A program made the position numbers and the translations under genes. Source: Fictibacillus norfolkensis (GTDB lineage Bacteria; Bacillota; Bacilli; Bacillales; Fictibacillaceae). Taken from it: a stretch of 64,000 nt of DNA. Positions 25,895 through 33,569 of this stretch are shown piece by piece (position 1 is the first letter of the stretch; the number at the start of each line of letters is the position of its first letter). The stretch lies in assembly GCF_014836645.1 (NCBI RefSeq), contig NZ_JACSQM010000006.1, forward strand, positions 62,001 to 126,000, read 5' to 3'. Under the pieces are notes generated by a model that was not told where the DNA came from, ran no database searches, and was given only the letters and a program-made list of their open reading frames with translations.

Positions 25895-26107
25895 ATGAAG
25901 GATAAGAATGAGGAACGAATAGACGAAGAAACAACGGATGGAATGAACGAGCTCGTTGAGATCATTAATGCAAAAGGTGATACGGGTGAACTAAAGAAAA
26001 TCGTTGAGAGCTATGATAACAAAAAGGAACACTCTCCTTTATGCAATGATGATTTTTTCTATGCGGACCTTCGAGCGATGGCGGAAGATGGTGCTAAGGA
26101 AGATTGA
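25895..26107 (+). CDS. Small acidic protein, 70 aa, unknown
   Basis: A very charged, hydrophilic protein (DKNEERIDEETTDG near the N-terminus, KKIVESYDNKKEH in the middle) with one Cys and no membrane helix. TAGGAGGG lies 9 nt before ATG 25895 and a strong hairpin follows, so expression as a single gene is credible. No family recognised. Confidence 0.65.
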   Translation: MKDKNEERIDEETTDGMNELVEIINAKGDTGELKKIVESYDNKKEHSPLCNDDFFYADLRAMAEDGAKED

Positions 26108-26118
26108 AGTTTTATAGA

Positions 26119-26158
26119 ACGGGCAGAATCGCTGATGATAGCGAATCTGCCCGTTTAT
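26119..26158 (+). terminator. Terminator after the 70-aa gene
   Basis: Long stem ACGGGCAGAATCGCT / AGCGAATCTGCCCGT with a single mismatch and a short T-rich tail. Confidence 0.75.
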
Positions 26159-26252
26159 TTGTTTGGATTCATGGGTGCGTGAATGATTAAACTTTGCTTT
26201 GCGATGTTGAGGTAGGGGTATAGGGCTAGTGTATACTTGTCGAGGTATGTCG

Positions 26253-26357
26253 ACTCGCCGATTTATGGGTGAAACTCGCCGGAATATCACAAAAACTCGC
26301 CGGAATAAATCGGAAATTTCTAGGATTATTCCAAAAAGTTCTCGGAAAAATAGTCGT
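26253..26357. repeat. 21-bp-period tandem array A (about 5 units)
   Basis: Unit starts fall at 26253, 26274, 26295, 26316 and 26337, exactly 21 bp apart. The shared core is ACTCGCCGGAATA; units two and three match it exactly, the last two drift (ATTTCTAGGATTA, AGTTCTCGGAAAA). A weak sixth unit may precede at 26232. The array lies in the 307-base gap between two convergent genes (26108-26414), which otherwise holds only the terminator at 26119. The other 21-bp arrays are at 40694 and 46717. Confidence 0.8.
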
Positions 26358-26414
26358 GATACCCCGCCCAGTATATATGAAATTCAGAGTTGAGTGATAT
26401 CCATCAATAACCAT

Positions 26415-27542
26415 CTATCGTGTAACTTGAGACAGCTCTTGTACATCTTCAATAGCATAATCAGCAATTAATGTAGAAGAGTGAGCCTTGTGAATGAATT
26501 GTAAACTTCTCTGCATACCACTCAACAAAGCTTTGTTATCAAATAACCTCTGTACGTTTTCCGCGATTTCATCTGCAGAGCGAGCAATTAATGCCCCGCC
26601 TTTTTCTTCAAAATACTTAGCATTTTCTCCTTCTTGGCCAGGAACAGGCTTATATAGAATAAGTGGGACGTTTACAGCAGCAGCTTCAGTAATAGAGATG
26701 CCGCCTGGCTTGGTTACTACGCAATGTGAAATCTTTAAGACTTCATGAAGTTCGTCTACGTAACCGAATAATCGGAATGAACCTGGATGTTGTTCGGCTA
26801 GTGGTGTTAACTTCTCATACAACGTTTTATTCTTTCCACATACTACAATCACCCGTAGAGAAGGATCCTTTAAAAGACGCTGTGCGAGAACCTTAACATT
26901 TTTCAGTACACCTTGAGCACCTGCTAAAATTGTCACAACGCGATTACTTGGGGTAATACCATATTTAGCGAACACGTCTATTTTATCAACGGAATGATAA
27001 AATTCTGTACGGATCGGAATACCGCTAACTGTGATTCTATTTTCAGCCACACCATGTTTGATCAGTCCGTTTTTGACTGAAGGCGATGCAACAAAATAAT
27101 GATCAATCGATGGATTGATCCAAAAAGGATGAGCAAAATAATCAGTGATCACGGTATAGATGGGGATGTTAAACCGTGATTTTTTAATAAGAAATGGAGC
27201 AGCGTGAAGGGGAAAGGTTGTTATTACAAAACGGGGTTGGTGTTCTTTGATCAATTCTAAGAATCTTTTTCTTCCTAAATACCGAGAAAATTGTGTAATC
27301 GTGTTAGCATTCAATTTGTTAGTTCCATAATAGAACCATTTATAAAAAGAAGAGCCGTGTGAAAAGCTTTTCATAAATATTGATTGCGTAACTTGGGACA
27401 TGATGGGGTGAGCTTCACCAAATAAATCAGATATGACAGGCTGAAATCCCTTACTCTTCAGTTCTTCAGCGAGGACATTAGCGACTTGAACGTGACCGCT
27501 GCCATAGTTAGCTGTAAGGATTAATGCTGTTGGACGTATCAT
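26415..27542 (-). CDS. MGDG synthase/UgtP-like glycosyltransferase
   Basis: A 375-residue GT-B enzyme of the diacylglycerol glucosyltransferase group. The N-terminal motif ILTANYGSGHVQVANVLAEELKSKG, the EHQPRFVITTFPLHAAPFL stretch, ITDYFAHPFWINPSIDHYFVAS and the C-terminal nucleotide-sugar site VTKPGGISITEAAAVNVPLILYKPVPGQEGENAKYF are all typical. It probably glucosylates a lipid for membrane glycolipid or lipoteichoic acid anchor synthesis. ATG 27542 has GGGAGG about 7 nt upstream; the open frame to 27743 is an unsupported extension over the promoter. Length is close to UgtP (about 382). Confidence 0.85.
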   Translation of the reverse strand: MIRPTALILTANYGSGHVQVANVLAEELKSKGFQPVISDLFGEAHPIMSQVTQSIFMKSFSHGSSFYKWFYYGTNKLNANTITQFSRYLGRKRFLELIKEHQPRFVITTFPLHAAPFLIKKSRFNIPIYTVITDYFAHPFWINPSIDHYFVASPSVKNGLIKHGVAENRITVSGIPIRTEFYHSVDKIDVFAKYGITPSNRVVTILAGAQGVLKNVKVLAQRLLKDPSLRVIVVCGKNKTLYEKLTPLAEQHPGSFRLFGYVDELHEVLKISHCVVTKPGGISITEAAAVNVPLILYKPVPGQEGENAKYFEEKGGALIARSADEIAENVQRLFDNKALLSGMQRSLQFIHKAHSSTLIADYAIEDVQELSQVTR

Positions 27543-27711
27543 TAGAAAACCTCCCCAGTCTTTTGAAATAAGCATAGCAGGAGATTTTAAACGTGATATG
27601 AAGAAGATTAAAAGGTTTTGTAAAAGTGAAAAATAAATTTCTTGTAATATGGTTGACCCCGTCTCAGATAGGTAATACATACAAATAGAATGAAAAACTA
27701 GGAGGGGTGTA

Positions 27712-28209
27712 ATGGAAACCAATATTACAAAACGTTCAGTCACCTCTGAAACTCGATATCACTTTAAAATGAGAAATACAATTTCAGGTTATTTGTTTGG
27801 TCTTGGTTTTGTTGCTTTTTTTGATGAGGTTGTATTTCATCAGTTGCTGCACTGGCATCATTTTTATGACAAGTCTACAACAAGTATAGGATTAGTCTCA
27901 GATGGGCTTTTTCATGCTTTTAGCTGGTTTGCGACAATAGGTGGTCTTTTCCTTTTTGCAGATCTTCGTAGAAGAAGTGCGCTGTGGCTTACGAGATGGT
28001 GGGGAGGCGTATTGCTGGGAGCCGGTATTTTTCAATTCTTCGATGGCACGATTCAGCACAAGGTTTGGCGTATTCACCAGATTCGCTATGTGGACAATGT
28101 TTATATATATGATTGGATCTGGAATATAACTGCTGTCATCATGATTATAGCAGGTCTCATGATTACACTTCGCACGAATCGAAGAACTAAGGATGCGAAA
28201 CATGCATGA
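27712..28209 (+). CDS. DUF2243 membrane protein
   Basis: A 165-residue protein with four transmembrane helices. Signature residues are FFDEVVFHQLLHWHH near 40, DGLFHAFSW near 65 and FFDGTIQHKVWRIHQIRY near 118, rich in conserved His and Asp that look like a metal or heme site. The family name is DUF2243. It precedes and overlaps the ctaG-type gene by a few bases, an arrangement that suggests a role in terminal oxidase assembly; this is inference. AGGAGGGG precedes the start. Confidence 0.85.
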   Translation: METNITKRSVTSETRYHFKMRNTISGYLFGLGFVAFFDEVVFHQLLHWHHFYDKSTTSIGLVSDGLFHAFSWFATIGGLFLFADLRRRSALWLTRWWGGVLLGAGIFQFFDGTIQHKVWRIHQIRYVDNVYIYDWIWNITAVIMIIAGLMITLRTNRRTKDAKHA

Positions 28210-29005
28210 TCACCATCTTGTAACCGATGTGATGAATTCTGAATCTGTAAGAGCTGGGCTGATCTTATTCCCAATTATAATCTTTATGCTTTATGTTGGT
28301 GCGGTTATGAGAAGCAATATTCATAGAAAAAAATGGCCAATGTATCGAACATTATGTATGGCTTTAGGTATGATTTGCATAGCTGTTTCTGTGGTAGGGC
28401 CTTTAGCAGAAGAGGCACATGTTAGTTTCATAGCTCATATGCTCAGTCATTTGTTACTTGGTATGATTGCACCTTTATTAATAGTAATGGCTCATCCTCT
28501 TACTCTACTTTTGCGTACTTTATCAGTTTCAAAAGCTAGAATGCTTACTTCTTTATTGAAAATGAAATTTATACATGTTCTTATGAATCCTTTCATAGCG
28601 GCCACCTTGAATATAGGAGGGTTATGGCTTCTATATACGACTGACCTTTATATGCTTATGCACCAATATCTTTGGGTGTTCGTCTTTATTCACCTTCATC
28701 TATTTATAGCGGGCTATCTTTTTACAGCTTCTATTCTATCTATTGACCCGACTGCTCCTAAACATTCTTATGGGTATCGTTCTTTCATACTCGTAATTGC
28801 CTTAGCAGGTCATGGGATGTTATCAAAATTTATATATGTTAATCCTCCTGCAGGGGTGCCACTTAAACAAGCTGAAGATGGAAGTATGCTCATGTATTAT
28901 GGAGGAGATCTTGTAGATCTTGTTCTAATATTTATACTATGTTTGCAATGGTATAAGGCAGCACGACCGCGTCCGTTACCTGTACCTCATAAAATGAATC
29001 TGTGA
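28202..29005 (+). CDS. ctaG: CtaG-type (caa3) cytochrome c oxidase assembly protein
   Basis: A 267-residue protein with seven hydrophobic segments matching the CtaG_2 family: HMLSHLLLGMIAPLLIVMAHPLTLLLRTL, LWVFVFIHLHLFIAGYLFTASILSIDP, GHGMLSKFIYVNPP and MLMYYGGDLVDLVLIFILCLQWY. ATG 28202 has AAGGA 8 nt upstream; ATG 28193 is too close to it. It overlaps the DUF2243 gene. CtaG is needed for functional caa3 oxidase in B. subtilis; no oxidase genes lie in this window. Confidence 0.85.
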   Translation: MHDHHLVTDVMNSESVRAGLILFPIIIFMLYVGAVMRSNIHRKKWPMYRTLCMALGMICIAVSVVGPLAEEAHVSFIAHMLSHLLLGMIAPLLIVMAHPLTLLLRTLSVSKARMLTSLLKMKFIHVLMNPFIAATLNIGGLWLLYTTDLYMLMHQYLWVFVFIHLHLFIAGYLFTASILSIDPTAPKHSYGYRSFILVIALAGHGMLSKFIYVNPPAGVPLKQAEDGSMLMYYGGDLVDLVLIFILCLQWYKAARPRPLPVPHKMNL

Positions 29006-29057
29006 ACAGATCCGTTGAATGGTACAATAAGATAGATTCAAAATTTCATAAGATCCG

Positions 29058-29219
29058 ATAATTATGGTGTCTGTTACAGACTTAATAGGGAATCTGGTGT
29101 GAGGCCAGAACTGTACCCGCAACTGTAAGTGCTGACGAAATAAGCAAAACCACTGTCTATCTGACGGGAAGGGCTTAAAGTAGGCTGATGCACGAGTCAG
29201 GAGACCTGCCATCTTTATA
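29058..29219 (+). ncRNA. Cobalamin (B12) riboswitch
   Basis: Core elements appear in canonical order: GGTGTCTGTTACAGAC, AATAGGGAATCTGGTG, TGAGGCCAGAACTGTACCCG, CAACTGTAAG, CCACTGTCTATCTGACGGGAAGG, then the B12 box-like GATGCACGAGTCAGGAGACC and TGCC. A P1 pairing ATAATTATGG/CCATCTTTAT encloses it. A rho-independent hairpin lies about 80 nt downstream as expression platform. The next gene is an acyl-CoA thioesterase at 29387, not a cobalamin uptake or biosynthesis gene. It lies in the 381-base gap 29006-29386. Confidence 0.92.
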
Positions 29220-29298
29220 GCGTTGATCTTCTTCGGGAGTTGGGAAGATAGGACGAGGGATATTTAATAGATCATTCCTTCTGTTATGTATTCTTACG

Positions 29299-29325
29299 TA
29301 CCCGTCTTTAGTGATGGGTATTTTT
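29299..29325 (+). terminator. Terminator of the cobalamin riboswitch expression platform
   Basis: TACCCGTC/GATGGGTA stem with one G-T pair, a 6-nt loop and TTTTTC. It stands between aptamer and thioesterase start, so high B12 should stop transcription here. Confidence 0.8.
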
Positions 29326-29386
29326 CTTTGTTCACTAACTCCCTCAAAAAAGAGGAGCTTTCGAGCTTCAGAAAAGAGGGTATGGT

Positions 29387-29869
29387 ATGGAACAGCAGTT
29401 ATCAGCAAACATCTCAAGGACGATTCAAACAAAGTTGGTATTGCCCCCTGATACGAATCACATGGGAACGATATTCGGTGGTACGGTTTTATCGTACATT
29501 GATGAGATCGCAGCGATTGCCGCCATGAAGCACAGTAAGAAAGTGGTTGTCACCGCATCCATTGATAATGTAAACTTCTTATCGTCAGCTAAAGTGGGAG
29601 ACATCCTCATATTAGAAGGTGTAGTGACCTCAACGGGAAGAACGTCGATGGAAGTATACGTAAAAGTAGAGTGTCAAAATTTAGAGACGGGGAACAGGAC
29701 GCTGAACACTACGTCAATCTTAACGATGGTCGCCATCGATCAAGACGGAAAGCCATTTCCTGTACCAAGTGTCATTCCTGAGACAGAAGAGGAGGAAGCC
29801 CTTTTTAAAGGTGCTCCACTAAGGAAAGAACGACGTATGCTATATAAAAATGTGAACGGAACAATTTAA
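29387..29869 (+). CDS. Acyl-CoA thioesterase, YkhA/BACH-type hotdog
   Basis: A 160-residue single hotdog domain. Typical motifs are PPDTNHMGTIFGGTVLSYIDEIAAIAAMKHSK (active Asp/Asn region near 20-50), VTASIDNVNFLSSAKVGDILILEG, and TSTGRTSMEVYVKVE. It hydrolyses acyl-CoA to free acid and CoA in the cytoplasm. AGAGGG lies 6 nt before ATG 29387. It lies behind the B12 riboswitch and terminator. A link to B12 could exist through methylmalonyl-CoA or propionyl-CoA metabolism, but that is speculative; the original riboswitch-controlled gene may instead have been lost. Confidence 0.88.
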   Translation: MEQQLSANISRTIQTKLVLPPDTNHMGTIFGGTVLSYIDEIAAIAAMKHSKKVVVTASIDNVNFLSSAKVGDILILEGVVTSTGRTSMEVYVKVECQNLETGNRTLNTTSILTMVAIDQDGKPFPVPSVIPETEEEEALFKGAPLRKERRMLYKNVNGTI

Positions 29870-29899
29870 GTTTGAAGAATAAAGGAAGTGAGAAACCCA

Positions 29900-30265
29900 A
29901 TGAAAATTAAAAATATCATATTTGTAGTATTGGGGTTCTTTTTCCTTGGTTTAGGCGTGATCGGAATTGTGTTGCCGTTGCTTCCTACCACACCTCTCTT
30001 ATTACTGGCATCTTATTTTTTCGTAAAAGGGTCCAAAAAGTTTGAAGTGTGGTTTAAAGGAACCGACATTTATAAAAAGCATCTAGATGATTTTGTTAGG
30101 AATCGTTCGCTGACAAAAAAGAAAAAGATCATGATCAGCCTGTTTTCAGACTCGATGATCTTGATTACTTTTATCCTTACTGACAGTATGATTGCAAGAG
30201 TGATCTTAATTCTTGTTGTGATGTATAAGTATTATTATTTTATCGTTAAAATTAAAACCGCATAG
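29900..30265 (+). CDS. DUF454/YbaN family membrane protein
   Basis: A 121-residue protein with three or four hydrophobic helices. The family pattern GFFFLGLGVIGIVLPLLPTTPLLLLASYFFVKGSKKFEVWF is clear, followed by KHLDDFVRNRSLTKKKKI. Function unknown. ATG 29900 is chosen with AGTGAG upstream; a GTG at 29888 would sit inside the site. It is 30 nt after the thioesterase gene and probably in the same riboswitch-controlled transcript. Confidence 0.82.
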   Translation: MKIKNIIFVVLGFFFLGLGVIGIVLPLLPTTPLLLLASYFFVKGSKKFEVWFKGTDIYKKHLDDFVRNRSLTKKKKIMISLFSDSMILITFILTDSMIARVILILVVMYKYYYFIVKIKTA

Positions 30266-30277
30266 TGAATGTGCAGC

Positions 30278-30313
30278 AAAAAAAGAGCAGCCTTACACAA
30301 GGCTGCTCTTTAT
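30278..30313. terminator. Bidirectional terminator after ybaN-like gene
   Basis: Perfect 12-bp stem AAGAGCAGCCTT/AAGGCTGCTCTT, A run to the left, serving both convergent genes. Confidence 0.85.
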
Positions 30314-30987
30314 CTATCATGAAGAGGCTTTGTACATAACCACCAATCGTAGCATTCAATCTCTCCTGCTTGTGCCTGTTCTGCCCGTTTTTTCGCTTCT
30401 TGTACTGTGGCAGCGGGAGGAACGATCAGACGGTCTCCAACTAGCTCGTTTTCAGGCCAGTTTGCAGGTGTTGCTGCTTTATTTCTATCTGCTGTTTGCA
30501 ACGCCTTAACCGCTCTTAGAATTTCGTTAATATTCCGACCAACATTTTCAGGATACGTAAGGATAAGACGAATCTTGCCTGTCGGATCTACGATATAAAC
30601 ACTTCGCACCGTTCTTGTTCCCATCGTAGGATGGATCATTCCGAGTCTAGTAGCTATCCGGCCTAAACTATCCGCAATGATCGGAAAAGTAATCTCTACT
30701 TTTAAATTCTGTTGTATCCATTCGATCCACTTTAAGTGTGAGTATACTTGTTCTACAGATAATCCGATTAAGTAAGTGTTGAGCTTTGTGAACTCAGGCA
30801 TGAGCTTCTGAAAAGCGACAAATTCTGTTGTGCATACGGGTGTAAAGTCACCTGGATGGCTAAAGAGGACAAACCAATGTCCTTGATAGCTTGTTGGGAG
30901 GACAAGTTCCCCAAGGGTTGTATGAACAGTCATCTCGGGAAATTGATCGCCAATAAAAGGCTTTGAATATATTTGTGTAGAATCCAT
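30310..30987 (-). CDS. Peroxiredoxin, Prx6/archaeal 2-Cys type
   Basis: A 225-residue AhpC/TSA protein. Peroxidatic C52 lies in [14 protein letters not shown]. Two more cysteines, C212 and C218, sit in the last fifteen residues ([10 protein letters not shown]). This layout resembles the archaeal ApTPx-type Prx6 enzymes, where the C-terminal pair resolves the sulfenate, rather than 1-Cys Prx6. It reduces hydrogen peroxide and alkyl hydroperoxides in the cytoplasm. The gene follows the ferritin-like gene by 12 nt on the same strand, so the two are probably cotranscribed. GAGAGGG precedes the start. Confidence 0.9.
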   Translation of the reverse strand: MDSTQIYSKPFIGDQFPEMTVHTTLGELVLPTSYQGHWFVLFSHPGDFTPVCTTEFVAFQKLMPEFTKLNTYLIGLSVEQVYSHLKWIEWIQQNLKVEITFPIIADSLGRIATRLGMIHPTMGTRTVRSVYIVDPTGKIRLILTYPENVGRNINEILRAVKALQTADRNKAATPANWPENELVGDRLIVPPAATVQEAKKRAEQAQAGEIECYDWWLCTKPLHDR

Positions 30988-30999
30988 CCCTCTCTTCTC

Positions 31000-31761
31000 C
31001 TATCTTTGTTGGTTTCCCATCATCTTGCTCTTTTTTAACAGTTGGGATTCTCCTGTTTTTTCCCACTCTTCTACTTGTTCAATGGCTTGTTCAGGTGTGA
31101 ATCCTTGACCAACAAGAACACCAGATAAAATAAATTCCTGATAAAGATGTGTAAGGTTAATGCCTTCTTCAGTTTCTTTTAATGCTCTTTTCACCAAGGG
31201 GTCAATGTACGAAACCCATTGATCAGCTAAGCTCTCTCTTTGAGGCATTCTATGTTCTTGCTGAAAAGAACGTGGGGAACTAGGCTGACTGTTTAAAGTG
31301 TACAAATAGTTGTACTTTGCGCTGTGCTTGATCTCATCTGTAATAATGTTGAACAGAATGTCTCGATAATACGTATTAGGAAGTCCTTGGCGAATAACAC
31401 GATATTTTTCTACAGCAGCAAGTTCCCCAAACAGCGCTTTTACAAGGCCGTCTTTATAGGATTTTGGTTTTTGAAACTCTTCCCCGTTCATTGGTGGAAC
31501 TTCTTGGCCTGTAAGATCTCTGTATATCATTCTGAAAAGCTTGTTGTGTCTTTTCTCATCATCTCGAATAGATGCGATAATTAACTTTTGCTCGTTCGTT
31601 GGTGCTTCAGAAATTAAGTAATCGTAAAATAATTCATCTTCTCTTTCGCCAGCAACAGCTTCCCTGATGAGTTGCAGAGACAGTTGAAGTGCTTGCTGCT
31701 GCCCATCACTCTGTTGCTGTCCGCTGTCTTGTTGCTGCTGTTGTGGATTCATATAGCTCAT
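31000..31761 (-). CDS. Ferritin-like domain protein with Gln-rich N-terminus
   Basis: A 253-residue protein. Residues about 5-25 are almost only Gln/Ser/Asp (a low-complexity tract). A four-helix-bundle region at about 35-160 carries the carboxylate/His pattern of ferritin-like di-iron proteins: AGEREDELFYDYLISEA, ASIRDDEKRHNKLFRMIY (E-x6-Y and E-x-x-H type) and FGELAAVEKYRVIRQGL, NIITDEIKHSAKYNYLY. ATG 31761 has GGAGG 7 nt upstream. The pairing with a peroxiredoxin suggests a role in oxidative-stress or rubrerythrin-like chemistry. Confidence 0.85.
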   Translation of the reverse strand: MSYMNPQQQQQDSGQQQSDGQQQALQLSLQLIREAVAGEREDELFYDYLISEAPTNEQKLIIASIRDDEKRHNKLFRMIYRDLTGQEVPPMNGEEFQKPKSYKDGLVKALFGELAAVEKYRVIRQGLPNTYYRDILFNIITDEIKHSAKYNYLYTLNSQPSSPRSFQQEHRMPQRESLADQWVSYIDPLVKRALKETEEGINLTHLYQEFILSGVLVGQGFTPEQAIEQVEEWEKTGESQLLKKSKMMGNQQR

Positions 31762-31902
31762 AAGATAACCTCCAAAAATTGATTGTCGCATTATTCTATG
31801 CAGACGCCTAAATTTTGCTTATGTACAAGTTTTTCAACACCACATGTTCTATGAATGAATAGAAATGTGAATATAACTTGTTCAAAATAAGGAGTGTTCA
31901 TA

Positions 31903-32883
31903 GTGGATGAGCTCATGTGGCTAGCGATTGGTGCAGCCGCAGTTTTTATAGTGGAAGCAAGTGTGTATTTTTATTGGGTGAAATGGGGAAACGGCTCTTT
32001 TATAACATTTATAAATGATGGCCAGAGACCTCAACGAAATTTCAAAGTGCTTCAAACGTTTAAAACATCTACACAAAAAATCGCACTAGTCGAAGTCGGA
32101 GAAGAAGTATGGGTATATAGCAACGGTGAGATCATGTTTGGCACGAAACAAGATGAGAATGAGTATGCCGAAGTGATCGTACATGTTCCGATGGCCGCAG
32201 CGAAAGAGATTAAACGCATCTTAATCATCGGTGGAGCTGGCGGGATTAGTGCGCGTGAGGTTTTGCGCTATGACGAAGTGGAGGAAACTATCGCTGTCGA
32301 TATTGATGCTGAGATGATGGACCTTGGAAAGAACTTCGATCGTTTGGTGATATTCAATGAGGGTGCTTTAAATCATCACAAAGTGAGAACGAGGATTGAA
32401 GATGGCAGAAGTTTTGTAGAACAAAGCCTAGAAACCTGGGACGTAATCATTGTAGACATACCAGAACCGACTGAAAGATGTCCAAGTTTATCCCGATTGT
32501 TTTCTATAGAGTTTTATCATCAATTAAAAGAACACTTAAACCCGGGTGGTGTTGTATCCATTGCTTGTTCAACCGTCAACCTGATGCCAGAATATATGTG
32601 GAGCATAGAAAAGACGTTAAAAGAATGTGGACTTTTCACAATTCCTTTTCATAATTTCTCTAACAAGACGGGTGTGGATTGGGGTTATGTCCTCGCTTCG
32701 ACATTACCCATACAGCGAGATGACATCCGATTAAAAGTTACTGTTCCATTCTTAACAGAAGGAAGACTGAAGGATGTGTTGGAACTACCGTACTACTTGA
32801 AAAACCTTGAAAACAAAGGTGATATCCAGACGGATCAGAACACCGTCCTCTTAGATATTGTAAGAAGAGAATTGAATAATTGA
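31903..32883 (+). CDS. Membrane-anchored spermidine-synthase-like methyltransferase-fold protein
   Basis: A 326-residue protein. An N-terminal transmembrane helix (MWLAIGAAAVFIVEASVYFYW) is followed by a spermidine-synthase fold: SNGEIMFGTKQDENEYAEVIVHVPMAA, the nucleotide site RILIIGGAGGISAREVLRY, acidic VDIDAEM and the catalytic-loop position IIVDIPEPTERCPS. In genuine aminopropyltransferases this loop reads D-S-x-D-P-x-G-P; here the second Asp is missing, so the normal reaction is doubtful. GTG 31903 has AAGGAG 8 nt before; a GTG at 31894 overlaps the site. Substrate unknown. Confidence 0.8.
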   Translation: MDELMWLAIGAAAVFIVEASVYFYWVKWGNGSFITFINDGQRPQRNFKVLQTFKTSTQKIALVEVGEEVWVYSNGEIMFGTKQDENEYAEVIVHVPMAAAKEIKRILIIGGAGGISAREVLRYDEVEETIAVDIDAEMMDLGKNFDRLVIFNEGALNHHKVRTRIEDGRSFVEQSLETWDVIIVDIPEPTERCPSLSRLFSIEFYHQLKEHLNPGGVVSIACSTVNLMPEYMWSIEKTLKECGLFTIPFHNFSNKTGVDWGYVLASTLPIQRDDIRLKVTVPFLTEGRLKDVLELPYYLKNLENKGDIQTDQNTVLLDIVRRELNN

Positions 32884-32892
32884 CATAGATAG

Positions 32893-32920
32893 CACTTGTG
32901 TAACTTACAAGTGTTTTTTT
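32893..32920 (+). terminator. Terminator after spermidine-synthase-like gene
   Basis: CACTTGT/ACAAGTG stem with seven Ts. Confidence 0.8.
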
Positions 32921-33006
32921 AGTGTTTTCAATTATGGAATAGGTGTAAGTAACGTCTTCTTATAACAGAAGGGTATTTATTTTGTTATTTATGAAGCCGA
33001 GAGTGC

Positions 33007-33074
33007 AACTTGGTAAAGGTCTGTGACAGGTTGGTCAGAAGTGGATTTACGATGAGAAGATCATGACATATACT
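33007..33074 (+). promoter_or_regulatory. Promoter with 21-bp-spaced direct repeats, candidate LytTR site
   Basis: TTACGA at 33047, a 16-bp spacer and TATACT at 33069 form a sigma-A-type promoter for the LytTR gene. Just upstream, CTTGGTAAAGGT and GTTGGTCAGAAGT are direct repeats whose TTGGT blocks start at 33010 and 33031, 21 bp apart. LytTR regulators such as AgrA bind 9-bp direct repeats with that same 21-bp phase, so this is a likely autoregulatory site. Binding is not shown. Confidence 0.55.
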
Positions 33075-33113
33075 GTATGAAAATAATATGAACCACATAA
33101 AAGGGGGCGTGAG

Positions 33114-33551
33114 ATGAAGCTTACAATACTTGAAAGTGATGATCATGAAGGTTTGGAGATCATTGTGAAATGCAAAATGTTAAATGATGAAGTTATTAAA
33201 GTTCTAACTTCATTGAGGTCTCTTGAAAGAAAAGTATTGGGTACAAAGGATGGGAAGGTCTATCTTCTTTTACCCAATGATATTTATTATTTTGAGTCAG
33301 TTGATAAAAAGACATTTGCTTATACCGAAAAATCGGTCTATGAGGTGTCATTAAGGTTGTATCAAATTGAAGAGCTGTTCGGTGATGTAAATTTTTTTCG
33401 TGCTACAAAAGCAAGTATATTGAATCTCGATCGATTACAATCTATTTCCCCACGAATCGGGGGCAGGTTAGAAGTGAAGATGGAGAACGGAGAGAGCATG
33501 TTAGTGTCCCGGCAGTATGTGCCTGTCTTAAAGGAAAAGTTAGGTTTTTAA
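33114..33551 (+). CDS. LytTR DNA-binding regulator (LRS type, no receiver)
   Basis: A 145-residue protein with a LytTR domain at about 45-145: LGTKDGKVYLLLPNDIYYFESVDKKTFAYTEKSVYEV, LRLYQIEELFGDVNFFRATKASILNLDRLQSISPRIGGRLEV and LVSRQYVPVLKEKL. The first 40 residues replace a receiver domain. This and the following DUF3021 gene form the pair known as a LytTR regulatory system (HdrRM/BrsRM in streptococci), in which the membrane protein restrains the regulator. AAAGGGGG precedes ATG 33114. Confidence 0.88.
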   Translation: MKLTILESDDHEGLEIIVKCKMLNDEVIKVLTSLRSLERKVLGTKDGKVYLLLPNDIYYFESVDKKTFAYTEKSVYEVSLRLYQIEELFGDVNFFRATKASILNLDRLQSISPRIGGRLEVKMENGESMLVSRQYVPVLKEKLGF

Positions 33552-33569
33552 AATGAAGGAGGCGATGAT

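Noticed and set aside
26226..26414. Minus-strand open frame with repeated IPASF
   Set aside because: Same cause: translation of array A, without ribosome site.
29006..29060. Assigning the B12 riboswitch to the upstream ctaG gene
   Set aside because: The aptamer lies after the ctaG stop on the same strand and can only act on genes downstream.
29286..29528. Open frame overlapping the riboswitch terminator and thioesterase
   Set aside because: Out of frame with the thioesterase and lacks a ribosome site; the hotdog frame is clearly the coding one.
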